Assembly (NCBI RefSeq): GCF_042453785.1
Contig: NC_091665.1
Location: 30,095,001-30,159,000, forward strand
DNA length: 64,000 bases
DNA from: Malus domestica
Taxonomy: Eukaryota > Streptophyta > Magnoliopsida > Rosales > Rosaceae
Direction: 5' to 3'
This document shows positions 48,241-63,047 of this stretch, one piece after another (position 1 is the stretch's first letter; every line of letters starts with the position of its first letter). A model generated the notes under the pieces. The model was not told the DNA's origin, searched no databases, and was given only the letters and a program-made list of their open reading frames with translations. A program made the translations under genes and the position numbers.

Positions 48241-50549
48241 GGGCCCGTTTGTTTGACCGGATTAGGGAGGACTGGACTGGACTGGATTGTAGTCCCTTGT
48301 TTGGTCTGTACCAGGATTAGGTTTAATGGGATTAGGTCTGACTCGCTAGGATTAAACCCCTCACTAGGAGTTCTAAGCGAAGCACCCCGATCACCCCCGG
48401 ACTCGTAAGACCTCCTGCGCTCCTGCGCTCCTGCGAGAGAGAACCTCGCTCAACCTCGATCCTCGCCGTGCTCCCTCCTTGCCCTGCTCCCTCATCGTCG
48501 TCCTCCTCATCCTCATCTCTGCATCCTGCTCGCCCTCATCTGGTAAACTTCAAATCCGACATTATTTCTTCGATTTTTTTTTGCAGATCGTGATATTACT
48601 GGGCTTTATTTGATTTAGGTGTTTTGGGTTTGATAAATTTTCAATTATAAACCTCTGCACTTGAACAAATTAGGGTTTTGATTTTTAGGGTCAAATTGAG
48701 ATTAGAATTTTCAATCATAGCTTGCCGTTGCTCTGGGCTTCGATTGATGGTTGATACATGCTTTTTAAGTTTGTATATCTTTTGATTCTGGTTTTCTAGG
48801 GTCTGTAGGTTTTAGATTTTAATTTCTTAACCAGTCAATTGTTGATTTGGATTATAAGTTACAAAACATTGTTGAGTTATTGCAAACACAAATGTATACA
48901 CAAACGATCCTGGCTATATTACGCCAACAATCAGGGGTTTCCCTATCATATGTTGCCAGAGCGTATTCAGTATATGTTGGCATTAAGGCCTTGTTTAATT
49001 TGATGGCATATTGGATTGGACCAAATAAACCACTAAAAATTCAGTATATGTTGATTCAAAACGCAGCAGTCAACTTTTCGAACCTTGTTCAAGTTGAAAG
49101 TTCTGTATTAAAGTTTCTTACTTGTTCATAATTTTACAGTCAACATTTTTAGAGTGATGATGCGTGTGTTTTCCAAATTGTCTGACTGCTAACTCTGCAT
49201 CTTGAATCCAAGTTTTGACTTGCGTTCTTATTCCGGCATTCGGACTTTTATTTTTCTTATTGTACATAGTTTATTATTTTATGTTGATGTTCAAATTGCT
49301 TGTTTGTGATTCTAAACATAGAATTTAAACTTTAATTCCCTGAATCTGGTCATTTGCTCTTTTTGTTGTCATTTTATAACTGAAAAGTAATATTATACAT
49401 GCAGAGGCTTGATTTTTTATCGGAGAGGATTCTTTCATTAGCTTTTGATGTGATTTCATCTCTGTTGAAACAGGGCCTGTAAGTTTTCTGATTAGTAAGT
49501 TTTACTGAATAAAGATCACCAAAATTCTGCCAACTTCATTCGTTAGGAAGTGGAACTTTGGATGTTGCTGGATCACAATTTGTTACTTGTTCAATCCACT
49601 CCTCTTAATTGGTTTTTTTTTTCTTCTTTAATCGTAAATCAGGGATGGAGAATAGTTTCTCCACATTTTTCATCTCTGTTGGACTCTGCAATCTTTCAAG
49701 CATTGGTAATGAATGAAAAGGTAAATTTCATTATCAGAAAAAAATGGGAACATATATATTTTGAAACCTGAAGTTATAAGTTGAACTAACTCCTGTTTTT
49801 CTGGCAATTTTTCAAGTAGGATATCGTAGTGTGGGAAGAAGATGCAGATGAGTACATACGAAAGAATCTTCCATCTGACATAGTATGGAAAGTTTATACC
49901 ACATTTAGTGTGTGATATGTAAGACATTTTATATAGGTATGAGGTATTACTACCAGTTGCATACTATGTGTGTAATATATGCGGCGTTGTCTTATGCTTA
50001 AGTGCTCTGCCTAAGATGTAAAATTGATGGGGTCTATTAGAATTAAACCATATTCGCCTTTTGGATTGCACGCCTGAGAATTCTGTCCATTTTTTTATCT
50101 TTCATGTAAAATACTTGACTTTTAGTGGAAACGAATGCATGCTTATTTATCATGAATGAATACGTAAGGTATGAGCCTTGCTCATATTTTGACATATAAT
50201 TATCAACACACAAGAAAATTTGGAACAATGCTACTTTTGAATCATGTATGTTTCTTTCATTGGCAAGAAAATTTGGTTTTTGTATTTTTATTGAGTCTCA
50301 CTCTCATCCTATATTATTAATTTTAATAATATCTGTAATAAAAAAACAATTAAAATAGAACAATAATGTAGTTCTAGTCTGAGCAAACACCAAACTGGTG
50401 AACAGTATTGTTTTCATTATCCTGCTTCTTAGTCCGACACTGCACCAAACGCTTCACTAAGCTAGTCCAGCTTAGTCTAGTCTAAGCCAGTCCAGCTTAG
50501 TCCTTGCTGCTAGTCCAGTCCGAGACAGTCCGGTGCAACAAACGCACCC
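48241..50549. mobile_element. PIF/Harbinger-like element inside an RHD3 exon (about 2.3 kb)
   Basis: The left end reads GGGCCCGTTTGTTTGACCGG and the right end reversed GGGTGCGTTTGTTGCACCGG. CTA lies on both sides (48238-48240 and 50550-50552). The RHD3 reading (DIRSISKDARTV-type) is continuous if the element is removed, which fixes both ends. The inside has CT-rich leader-like sequence (48400-48560) and a 94-codon frame (48847-49131) without a recognisable family, and no transposase, so it is non-autonomous or decayed. Confidence 0.85.
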
Positions 50550-50865
50550 CTAATGTCTTCATTCCCAGTCCAAACCCTAGGCATTGAATCTCATAATTGA
50601 AGACTGGCAAACCTGAGAAATGAAAACAGAAGTGATCAGCAACCAAAATAACAACGTAAAAAAGAAAAGATTTTTAACAAGTTCCTACCGATCCTTCATG
50701 TGGATCATAATTTTCCCAGCCTCTTCTCTTGCCTTTGTCTCCACCACATTTCTCTCATAATCCTTCAAAAGTTGCTTCATTTTGGCAACCGTTTCGTTGT
50801 CCAACTCAAAATTGGCAACTGCAGTTGAGAACTCTGATACTGCAACTTCAGTCTCACGATTAAGT

Positions 50866-51258
50866 TGTTGAATTATAAGTCTCTAGCTGATTAAGTATTA
50901 GAAATAAGATGAGTTTTAATGTGTGTATTCACTTGAGCATATCTGCCAAGTGTAAGGTTAAATGATGTAAGGCCATGAGTGCCATGTGGTATTTGATCCA
51001 TGTAATTAGGTGATGAGTGACTAAGATTAAAAGTAGTGTTTTGTGTGGTCCTAAAGCTAAGGCCATCAATTAAATGTAAAGCAGTGAGAGTGCGCATTGT
51101 GTGTGCTGTACAAAGATTATTCCTCTGCAATACTTTTGCATGAGAGAACAAAAAAAAAAAAGAAAACTTTTCGATTCAGCTTCTTCTGGTTTTCTGCTTT
51201 CTTGCTTCTGTTCAGCCTTCTGGAAATTAAAACCCAGCTGAATCAAGATACACTAACA
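50866..51258 (+). repeat. 5' LTR of the second copia element
   Basis: TGTTGAATTATAAG ... GATACACTAACA. Matches 55487-55877 apart from the A-run length. Confidence 0.97.
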
Positions 51259-51271
51259 TGGCCTCAGAGCC
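51259..51271 (+). other. Primer binding site of the second copia element
   Basis: TGGCCTCAGAGCC directly after the LTR. It fits the initiator tRNA-Met site (TGGTATCAGAGC) at all but two of twelve bases. Confidence 0.85.
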
Positions 51272-51397
51272 TTGTTTCGATTAGATCTGGGCGTGTTTCT
51301 GTGAGCTCAAACATCACCGTTTCTGGACTCGGTGAAGTTTGCCGGAGCTTATCTGTGATCTAAGAACTACGTGTTTCTGGATTCACACAAGCTCACG

Positions 51398-54300
51398 ATG
51401 GCTGGATCTGGGAGTGCTGAAGTGAGGACCCCGATCTTCTCCGGTGAGAACTACGAGTTCTGGAGAATCAAAATGGTTACCATTTTCAAGTCATATGGAC
51501 TGTGGAATCTGGTGGAAAAAGGGATTCGATGAGAAAATGGCTGCAACCTTCATGAAAGATGCAAAAGCTCTCGGAATCATTCAAAACGTAGTCTCTGATC
51601 AGATTTTCCCTCGAATCGCAAACGCAGACTCAGCAAAAATGGCATGGGATCTGTTATATGGCGAATATCACGGTGGGGATCAGGTAAGATCTGTGAAACT
51701 CCAGAATCTTAGAAGAGAATTTGAATACACTAGAATGCGTGATGATGAATCCTTGACTGGGTATCTTACTCGGTTAAATGATCTGATTAATCAAATGAAA
51801 ACGTTTGGTGAAACTATGTCAAATGAGAGATTAGTACAGAAGGTATTAATCAGTCTCACTAAGATATATGATCCTATATGCTTAGTGATAGAAAATACCA
51901 AATGTTTAGAATCTGTTGAACTGCAAGAGGTACTAGCTATATTAAAGAGTCAAGAGCAGAGGTTTGATTTGCATTCCTCAGATGCAACTGAGAGAGCATT
52001 TTCTTCTCTTACTGTTAGTTCAAAAGGGCAGAATCGAAGTTATGCTCAGTCTAGTACTTTTAAACCACAGAGAAATTGGAATCAAAAGGGTAAGAAATGG
52101 GATTCAAAACCAAAGTTTCAGCAAAGATCATACACAAATGTTGCACAGAATAGTACTTCCTCACAGGGTATGGGTCAAGAGAGTGTAAAACCTCAATGTA
52201 AGGTGTGTTCAAAGTTTCATTATGGTGAATGTAGATATAAGGGGAAATCCAAGTGCCATAACTGTGATAGATTTGGTCATTGGGCCAGAGAGTGTACTGT
52301 TGGAAAGTCTGTTCAAAAGGCAAACTGTGCAAGTCAAATGGAAGTAACAGGAAACTTATTCTATGCAAATTGTGCAGTTGCTGAGACTAAGGTTAATGGA
52401 GATTGGTACATAGATAGTGGCTGCAGTAATCATATGACAGGAAATGTTGATCTTCTTGTTGATGTGAATACAAATGTTGCAGGGAAAGTTCAAATGCCAA
52501 CAGAAGGGTTAGTTAATGTGGCAGGAATGGGATCACTGGAAATTGAGACTAACAGAGGAAGAAAATACATTCGAGAAGTCATGTACCTACCTGGTTTGAA
52601 AGAGAATCTATTAAGTGTAGGACAAATGGATGAGCACGGATATTATCTTGTGTTTGGTGGACATATGTGTACTGTTTTTTATGGTCCTTCTCTGAAATGT
52701 CAAATTATCCGTGTAAAAATGAAAGAAAACAGGTGCTATCCTCTATCTCTAAGGCCTGAGAAGCAACTTGTGTTGAAGACCAGTTTTGCTCATTGTTCTC
52801 TGACTTGGCACAGAAGATTAGGCCACCTACACTTTGGTGGAATCAAGAAATTGAAGGATAATGACATGGTTCATGGATTACCATATATAGATGAGTATGA
52901 CAAAGTGTGTGAAGGCTGTCAATATGGTAAGCAACACAGAGAAAGGTTTCCTAGTGGTCAAGCACAAAGGGCTGGTGCTCCACTTGAATTGGTTCATGTA
53001 GATCTGTGTGGACCGATGAGAATTGAGTCTACTGGAGGAAACAAGTACTTTATGTTGCTTGTAGATGATGCAACCAGGATGACATGGGTGTATTTTCTTA
53101 GATTTAAATCTGAAGCTTTTACTTGTTTTCAGAAATTCAAGGCTATGACTGAGTTGCAAAGTGGAATGAAGGTAAAATGTGTAAGGAGTGATAGAGGAGG
53201 GGAGTTCTTATCAAATGAATTCAAGCAATACTGTGACACAGAGGGGATCCAAAGGCAATTGTCTCTCTCTTACACTCCACAGCAAAATGGAGTGGTTGAA
53301 AGAAAAAACAGAACTGTGATCGAAATGGCCAAGTCTATGCTTCATGACAAAGGAATGCCTTACTGTATGTGGGCAGAAGCTGTGCATACTGCTGTCTATC
53401 TGTTAAACAGATGTCCTACCAAATCACTGGATAGTATAACACCTTTTGAAGCTTACAGCAAAAGGAAACCAGGCATTGCTCATTTGAAGGTTTTTGGATC
53501 AGTTTGTTATGTTCATACTCCATCCGAGTTAAGACACAAGCTAGAACCCAAGAGTATAAAAGGAGTTTTTGTTGGATATGCAAAGTGTGAGAAAGGGTAT
53601 AGAGTATTTGATCCAATCTCTAAGAGACTGATTCTGTCAAGAGATGTTGTGTTCGATGAAGACTCAGCTTGGGAATGGGAAAGAAGCACAGAAAGATATA
53701 TGTCACTGCCTACTTATGAGTTTGACTCTGTTGATACACAAAGAAGTGAAAATGCAGAAAATGACCCTCAAGTTCCAAGTGATTTATCATCTGGCATATT
53801 GGAAGAATCTGCAAGTGGTATTGATGATACACAGATAAATTTTCAGTCAAGTGCAGGTGTGAATGACACTCAGTTTTTTTATCATACTCCATTAAAATGG
53901 AGAAAGCTGGATGATGTTCTTGCTCAGTGTAATCTGTGTATTATAGAACCAGAGAAATATGAAGATGCAGCTAAGGATGAATCTTGGATGAATGCTATGA
54001 AGGATGAGCTCTCCATGATTGAAAAAAATGAAACCTGGAAGTTAGTAGATAGGCCAAGTAACAAGCCTGTAATTGGAGTAAAATGGGTGTTTAAAACCAA
54101 GCTCAACCTGGATGGAACTGTGCAAAAGAACAAGGCAAGGCTTGTTGCAAAGGGATATGCACAGAAACCAGGAATAGACTACAATGAGACCTTTGCTCCT
54201 GTTGCTCGATTAGATACAATCAGAACCCTTATAGCATTGGCTGCACAAAAGAGTTGGAAACTCTATCAACTTGATGTCAAATCGGCTTTTCTAAATGGTG

Positions 54301-55499
54301 TTCTAGAGGAGGAGGTTTATGTGGAGCAGCCTGATGGTTTTGTAGCTAAAGGGGAGGAAGACAGGGTGTATAGACTTCACAAAGCCTTGTATGGTTTAAA
54401 GCAGGCACCACGGGCCTGGTATGGAGAGATCAATACATACTTCTTACAATGTGGTTTCACAAGAAGTTTAAGTGAACCAACACTATACATCAAGGCAGAA
54501 GAGAAAGACATTTTGATTGTGTCGATCTATGTGGATGACATAATCTATACTGGGAGCAACAAACAAATGCTTGAAGAATTCAAGGAAGACATGACACGAA
54601 AGTATGAGATGACTGATTTGGGTCTTCTCCATCATTTCCTTGGAATGGGAATAATTCAATCAACTTCAAGCATTTTCATTCACCAAAAGAAATATGCAAG
54701 CTCTTTGTTAGACAAATTTGGTCTAAAAGAGTGCAAACCTGTGCTTACTCCATTGGTTGCAACTGAGAAGTTAACCACGGATGATGGAAGTGGTGCAGCA
54801 AGTGAAGAGTTATACAGAAGCATGGTGGGAAGCCTCTTATATCTCACTGCAACCAGGCCTGATATTATGTATGCATCCAGTCTGTTAGCCAGATTTATGC
54901 ACTGCCCTACCAGTAAGCATGTTGGAACTGCTAAAAGAGTGCTAAGATACATCAAGGGTACACTTGATTATGGTCTGGAATATGTGAAGGGTAAGAACTC
55001 AATGTTAATTGGGTTCTGTGACAGTGACTGGAGTGGATCAATTGAGGACAGTAAAAGTACTTCTGGTTATGCTTTCTCTTTTGGCAGTGGAGTATTCTCT
55101 TGGGCATCTGTGAAGCAAAATTGTGTTGCTCTTTCCACTGCAGAAGCAGAGTACATCAGTGCTTCAGAAGCAACTACTCAAGCCATTTGGTTGAGATTTG
55201 TTCTTGAAGACTTTGGAGAATTTCAAACCGAAGCCACTCCAGTGCACTGTGACAACACCTCAGCAATTGCAATCACCAAGAACTCTGTGTTCCATCAAAA
55301 GACCAAACACATTAACAGAAGATACCATTTCATCAAGGATGCACTGAAGGATGGCATCATTGATCTGGTGTACTGTCCAACTAATGAGCAACTTGCTGAT
55401 ATCTTCACAAAACCTCTGCCTAAAGATCGGTTTAATTATCTCAGGAGCATGCTAGGAGTGAAATCAGCTCAAGACTTAAAGGGGAGTGTTGAATTATAA
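51398..55499 (+). pseudogene. Ty1/copia gag-pol, open except for one frameshift in gag
   Basis: The natural start appears to be the ATG at 51398 ([16 protein letters not shown], the usual copia gag start), but that frame ends at a TGA near 51530. The rest (1351 codons, open from 51444 to the stop at 55497-55499) is one base ahead. The change of frame falls at or near an A-run at 51516-51520. Downstream, counting from 51444: zinc knuckle [14 protein letters not shown] (271-284), protease [12 protein letters not shown] (near 320), GAG-pre-integrase TWHRRLGHL (near 454), integrase HVDLCGP (near 517) and RSDRGGEF (near 579), [12 protein letters not shown] (near 943) and YVDDIIYTG (near 1029), RNase [14 protein letters not shown] (near 1192). 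All seen catalytic motifs are kept. Tork-like by recall. The shift may be a copy-specific mutation or a sequencing error. Confidence 0.9.
55478..55486 (+). other. Polypurine tract of the second copia element
   Basis: AAAGGGGAG immediately before the 3' LTR. Confidence 0.9.
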
Positions 55500-55877
55500 G
55501 TCTCTAGCTGATTAAGTATTAGAAATAAGATGAGTTTTAATGTGTGTATTCACTTGAGCATATCTGCCAAGTGTAAGGTTAAATGATGTAAGGCCATGAG
55601 TGCCATGTGGTATTTGATCCATGTAATTAGGTGATGAGTGACTAAGATTAAAAGTAGTGTTTTGTGTGGTCCTAAAGCTAAGGCCATCAATTAAATGTAA
55701 AGCAGTGAGAGTGCGCATTGTGTGTGCTGTACAAAGATTATTCCTCTGCAATACTTTTGCATGAGAGAACAAAAAAAAAAGAAAACTTTTCGATTCAGCT
55801 TCTTCTGGTTTTCTGCTTTCTTGCTTCTGTTCAGCCTTCTGGAAATTAAAACCCAGCTGAATCAAGATACACTAACA
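55487..55877 (+). repeat. 3' LTR of the second copia element
   Basis: 391 bp, ends ACTAACA, followed by the TAAGT target copy. Confidence 0.97.
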
Positions 55878-56719
55878 TAAGTAGTTTTCGTATCGAAGCC
55901 CAGGTGTCGTTTGCACCAGTTTCGAGTAGAGCTTCTACAGAACCACTTAAAGACGAAGAAAGTTTTTTTTCCGAAAAATAAAGGGTATTTGCATTAAGAA
56001 ATTTGAATAACAACAGATTATGAGCCTAACGTCATAAGAATAGTCTTAGAATAACCACGACTTTGATACATTATCAGAGCACTACCTCATAGTTGGAATT
56101 CAATTCTGCCAGTTTTGCACTACGAACCGATGATGCATGTGCATCTATATCACGTCGAAGCTTTTCCCGGACTTTTGAAGCATCCCAATTAGTTTGTTGT
56201 ATGGCAGCATCTGAAAGGAGAAACATGTTGAAGTAATGAAAGAAATATTTTGGTTGACAAACATGTTAATTAGCTAAACAAATCTATTACCTGCACATCC
56301 TTTCTCAAACTCAAGCATAGAAGACTGAGCACAGGTACGAACAGATGAAGCGAATCCTTCTCCTTTGTTCAACGATTGCTCCAGCCTCACTTGAAAATCT
56401 TCAAGAGCTTTACAACGTAGGTGTCCGAGCATGGCCGAGTACGCAGGGTAAACAAACTGGACAATTCAGAGGAAAGAAACATATATGATTCTCATTAGTG
56501 GCAACTACGAATTTACAAAGTTGACCACACCAAGTCCAACAGACCCTTTAACCAATTTCATTTTGAACTTTGTGAACTTTGAAGACCATCTGAAGTATAA
56601 GGCTATGTTACTTTTCGCGTATTACATAACAAACAAGCTGTATTTGTCCTCTCAGTTTATCAGAGTGAGATTAGTGACTTTAAGCTTCTGGTAATGTAAT
56701 TAGATGGAGTAATGCTCCG

Positions 56720-56744
56720 TTTTTTTTTTTTTTTTTTTTTTTTT
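56720..56744. repeat. Poly-T run in an RHD3 pseudogene intron
   Basis: About 25 T in a row on the + strand. Confidence 0.9.
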
Positions 56745-57833
56745 GGGAGAAGAAAGTCATGCTCCAGTAATGATGTTTAGCTGTTGATTTAAGCATAATT
56801 ATTTGATAGCGATACTTGAAGGATAAAGTTTATGTTGCCAAACCACTTCATTATAATGGTGTTCATTCAGAGATTGAGGCCAACAGTAACGTAGCATATG
56901 AAACTGACAACCTAACTAAAACCACTACTAATCACGGCTTCCCTAAGTTGCAAAAATTGTCCAAGAAACTGAAAACTTAACTAAACCCTAGAGAGACAAA
57001 AGAGAGTAGACATACATCCAATGCTTTTGACTCCAACAGTTGCCGTTTTGAGTTCCCTACACCTTCATCAAAGTAGATGGCCTCCATGTCATACCTATGG
57101 TGCATAAGCGAGATCAAGACATACAAAATAAAGTCAGAACTAGAAACAGTACAAACCCATAGAACACTAACAATAAACCTTCCAACGAATAGTAAACACA
57201 CAACAGGTAAGAATACATATAAACATTTAGTTTTAGTGGCAAAATTAAAACCCAAAAAAACAAGGTGGACGGTGTTACATGTGAAAAATGCGTTCAAGTT
57301 ATATGATTGATTAAAAACATAATTAAACCAGAGCCAAACTTACTCGGAAAGATAGGTGGCTAGAATGGAACTGAGCCTTTGACCAAAGCCTTGTACGGGA
57401 CCAGTTTCAACAGCTTCTTGCAGTGCCAATTAACCCTAAATCGTGTTCACCCAAGTAATGACGAATAAAACTTTCTTGAATACGCTAGAAGTATAAGCAT
57501 CTCAAAAATGGAGATAAATGACCACATACCTCATCGTGGACCGACTGTTTGAATTTCTGGTTGGCAATCTCTTCACACCGAACCGTAGCAACCATAACCT
57601 AATTAAATTACAGTATGTGTATATATTATATGCATATGAGAAGTGAAGACCACAAATTATCAATGGGAAGAAGATAAACTAACAAACCTTGTGAGCGGGA
57701 AGATCCAAGTCCTTGTTTTCTTTGATTACTTTCCAAATCTGTTGTGCACTAAAGGAAAATCCTGACGCAGGGACAACACCCCTTCTATCGCCAGCAAGCC
57801 CTCCTGGAGAAATAGAATGGAAAAAGCCATCTC

Positions 57834-58078
57834 TCTTTCTTTCTCTTTTGTGATGCGTCCATCTCAGCCTCCCCAAGCAACTCGGCCGCTGCGTTGCTGC
57901 AGGCCATGGCGAACAGTTCCACTCGAAAATCCGTCCAATTTGAGAGAGAGTCAAAGAACTCGGGGAGGAATCGGACCTCGTAGTTTTGGATGTGGCTCGC
58001 CAGATGAGCCATGGTTTCCAGCGAAAACGGGCACAAAAATTTTGGTCTCGGATCTTCGACCTGGATTCCCATCGACAA
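57834..58078 (-). pseudogene. Unidentified coding-like fragment fused to the RHD3 pseudogene
   Basis: Minus-strand frame from the methionine at 58078: [14 protein letters not shown], then [20 protein letters not shown], then [20 protein letters not shown]. It looks coding by composition, but I do not recognise it. It abuts RHD3 sequence near 57833 in a different frame. In RHD3 genes this place should hold the GTPase domain end (E-Q-V...R-Q-R-F), so the joint is a rearrangement. Confidence 0.4.
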
Positions 58079-58564
58079 AATCGAACAGCACAGATTGAAG
58101 GTAATGTATATGTGTGTCTGAGGGTTTGAAATTCATATTCCCGTTTTCTTCTAAGTATTATACAAGAAATACGAAAAAAAAACTATTATTATTCTTATAA
58201 CAAATTTAATTAGAATTGAGAATATATATATTCGACCTAGCTGAATTCAAATCTACTTCGAGTTATGTCGTAAATTTTTTTGAGGTGCTCATAAGGTTTA
58301 CGAGCCAAACATACCACAAACGCTCAAGCTTGGTTTGTTTATTAATCGAGCCGAACTAGGCTTGGCTTGGCTCATTCATGACCCAAGCTTCGACGAGCAA
58401 AACACGGTGCGAGCCCGAATTGTTTCGAGCCAAGTTATAGCCCTAATCCTAAGACAGTTGAATTGAATATGTAATGTTCTGTGACAATAACTGTGAAATT
58501 GTGTAATCTAAAACTCTGTGACATTTTGACATTGGTATTTTAAAGCAAGTTGATGCAATACTAA
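58079..58564. other. Intergenic, no gene seen
   Basis: 58340-58440 has GAGCC-AGC-style words (GAGCCGAACTAGGCTTGGC) typical of dispersed plant repeats; not classified. Confidence 0.4.
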
Positions 58565-58941
58565 GGGGTGGTTTGGGAGTGAGGTGCTTAAAAAAAAAAC
58601 ACCCATGGAAAAAAGTTGTGAGAGTTTTAGGTGTTTGGTAAACTGAAAAAAATGGCTTATTTTGGAAGTTGCTGTGAGAATAAGCTGAAATCAAAAGAAA
58701 AAGCTAAAGCTACTATTTGCAGTTTTGGAAAACTGGCTTTTTTTTTCAAAGCACACAGAGCTACAGTGCTCATTTAATGAAAAGACCCACTATCAGACTG
58801 CTTTTTTTTTTTTCCAAAAGCACTTTAACAAAAAAGTTTACCAAACACTCTGCTGATTTATTTCACAACCGCTTATTCTCATAACAGCCGCTTATTCTCA
58901 CAGCAGTTTTTTTTCAAAACACAACAATACCAAACCAGCCC
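58565..58941. mobile_element. PIF/Harbinger-like MITE, copy c (377 bp)
   Basis: Left end GGGGTGGTTTGGGAG, right end reversed GGGCTGGTTTGGTATTG, with TAA on both sides (58562-58564, 58942-58944). Shares inner words with copies a and b (TACCAAACACTCTGCTG, CAGTTTTTTTTCAAA-CAC). Confidence 0.85.
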
Positions 58942-59084
58942 TAATTCATATTGGACTTGGGTTATACAACAGTAGTTAGAAGGAATTGAATACAATTCTC
59001 TTTTTATTGGAATTTCCGTTAGATAAGTTTGGTTTAATATAGCAACAACACAAATTTCGAAAGAAAAATGATAGGGATATTTTG

Positions 59085-60060
59085 GATGCGGTCCATAATC
59101 CTTAAAATTCTTTGATTAAAATCTTAATAATATTCAAAGTTTGATCAAGGTCCCTTGACTTTGAGCACCTCATTATATTACTATTAATATTTATAGTTTT
59201 ATAGTTTTGACATTAATTGTTTGATATTTTATGAGATTTATAATCCTATAAATTTAAAATCCCTCATTATAATACCATTAGAAATAGTTACAATAAAAAA
59301 ATTCAAACATTTTGATTGAATAAATGGATAAAAACTATGTAAAAATAATAAATAATAAATGGCAAAATAATGTATCCATAGTGTTAAAAAAATTGGTACA
59401 TTTTACAAACAAATTGGTACATTTCACATATAACAAAGTGGTACATTAATAAAGAAGAATGGGTACATTAGAAATAAATTAGGGTACAGATAAAAGATTA
59501 AAAATTATGAATACAAATGAATTTTTAAAAATATAGGCTCTAAAAGAAATTAATACATGGGTACAAAATAAAACTAAAAAGAAAATACTACAAATTTAAA
59601 AAAAATGTTGCAAATTAAAAGTGGGTACAAACTAAAAATATAAATATAGATACAAAGTTTAGGCATAAAATATAAAGATACCATATATAATTTTTCCATC
59701 ATTAATTAAATGTCACGTGACGGTATACACATGGGTACAAACACAAATAAAACTTTAAAAAATATGGGCACAAAAAGAAACTAATATATGGGTACAAATT
59801 AAAAATGAAAAGAAAATTGGTACAAATTAAAAAATATTTGCAAATTAAAAATAGGTACAAACTAAAAATAAAAATATATGATAAAAATTTTAGCCATAAA
59901 TATAAATATACTAATTGTAACATTTTTATCATCAAAGGAATATATTTAAAAATAAAAAAAATATATTTTATTATTCAAATAATTAATGATGTTATTAATA
60001 CCCAAGGACCTTGATAAAAAATTGAAAATGAATAGGATTTTAATCAATGGAGTAACAAAA
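59085..60060. mobile_element. AT-rich element with inverted ends and GGTACA-type repeats
   Basis: The left end (near 59110-59160, TTGATTAAAATCTTAATA ... GATCAAGGTCCCTTG) and the right end reversed (TTGATTAAAATCCTATTC ... ATCAAGGTCCTTGG) form an imperfect inverted repeat of about 70 bases. Between them are many degenerate units of GGTACA-AAA, about 20-30 bases apart (59390-59880). No coding, no clear target duplication. Confidence 0.55.
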
Positions 60061-60360
60061 AGAAGGATGTGAACCTAATTTTCCCAAAATGATAACTTGA
60101 AATAACTGCAAAGGGAACCCTGCACTCATGATGCAAAGGGTCTATAACGCTTTCTATCTATCTCTGTTGTCTTTGACTTATCATATAAGAAGGAGATAAG
60201 AGAAAAAAGCGTATAAAGACTCATTACAAATTCTTTTAATCAGTTTGATTGTCTATTTTTTTAATGTAATAATATATATTTTTAATATAATATATATAAG
60301 GTATCCTCCAGTTAATTCAAATCAAAGCAATTGGATGTCGGACTCGGCCTATATGACATA

Positions 60361-60468
60361 CATCACCAACACTCCACATTTTTCATATATTTCGTACTTC
60401 ACCAACACTCCACCTTTTTCATATATTCCATACATTGCCAGCACTCCACCTTTTTCATATAACACTCC
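60361..60468 (+). repeat. Three tandem 36-bp units
   Basis: Units at 60361, 60397 and 60433, each with CACCAACACTCCACCTTTTT-like cores. 36 is a multiple of three, and the + strand frame 60245-60514 reads them as 12-residue repeats (YITNTPHFSYIS, YFTNTPPFSYIP, YIASTPPFSYNT) after a hydrophobic start. Confidence 0.85.

Positions 60469-63047
<2,579 letters not shown>

Larger units (their letters stand above)
50866..55877 (+). mobile_element. Young Ty1/copia retrotransposon inside an RHD3 exon (5012 bp)
   Basis: LTRs 50866-51258 (393 bp) and 55487-55877 (391 bp) appear identical except for a run of 12 versus 10 A. TAAGT flanks both sides (50861-50865, 55878-55882). PBS, polypurine tract and a long pol frame are present. 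The target is the coding exon of the RHD3-like gene: its codons run up to TAAGT on each side. Near-identical LTRs mean a recent insertion. Confidence 0.97.
46904..57833 (-). pseudogene. RHD3: RHD3/SEY1-like GTPase, 5'-truncated and interrupted by two transposons
   Basis: RHD3 (atlastin-like) fuses ER tubules. Minus-strand exons: 57833-57689 ([20 protein letters not shown]), 57598-57530 (VMVATVRCEEIANQKF), 57422-57344 (QEAVETGPVQGFG), 57094-57016 (YFDEGVGNSKRQLLE), 56456-56291 (YPAYSAMLGHL), 56210-56086 ([19 protein letters not shown]), 55965-55878 plus 50865-50689 (SGSVEALLETG / ETEVAVSEFSTAV, KAREEAGK), 50612-50551 plus 48240-48210 (DSMPRVWTGNEDI / KDARTV), about 48119-47930 (MAAIRLDE), 47322-47228 ([27 protein letters not shown]), 47102-46904 (NPLYLMVLFVAFLLSKALWV, membrane part). 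The N-terminal GTPase domain is absent. Further breaks: lost base near 57427, TGA near 50590, TGA near 47980. One exon holds a copia element, another a Harbinger-like element. Confidence 0.93.

Noticed and set aside
52060-52368. Minus-strand frame within the second copia element, and similar frames in both copia elements
   Set aside because: Shadows of the polyprotein on the opposite strand.
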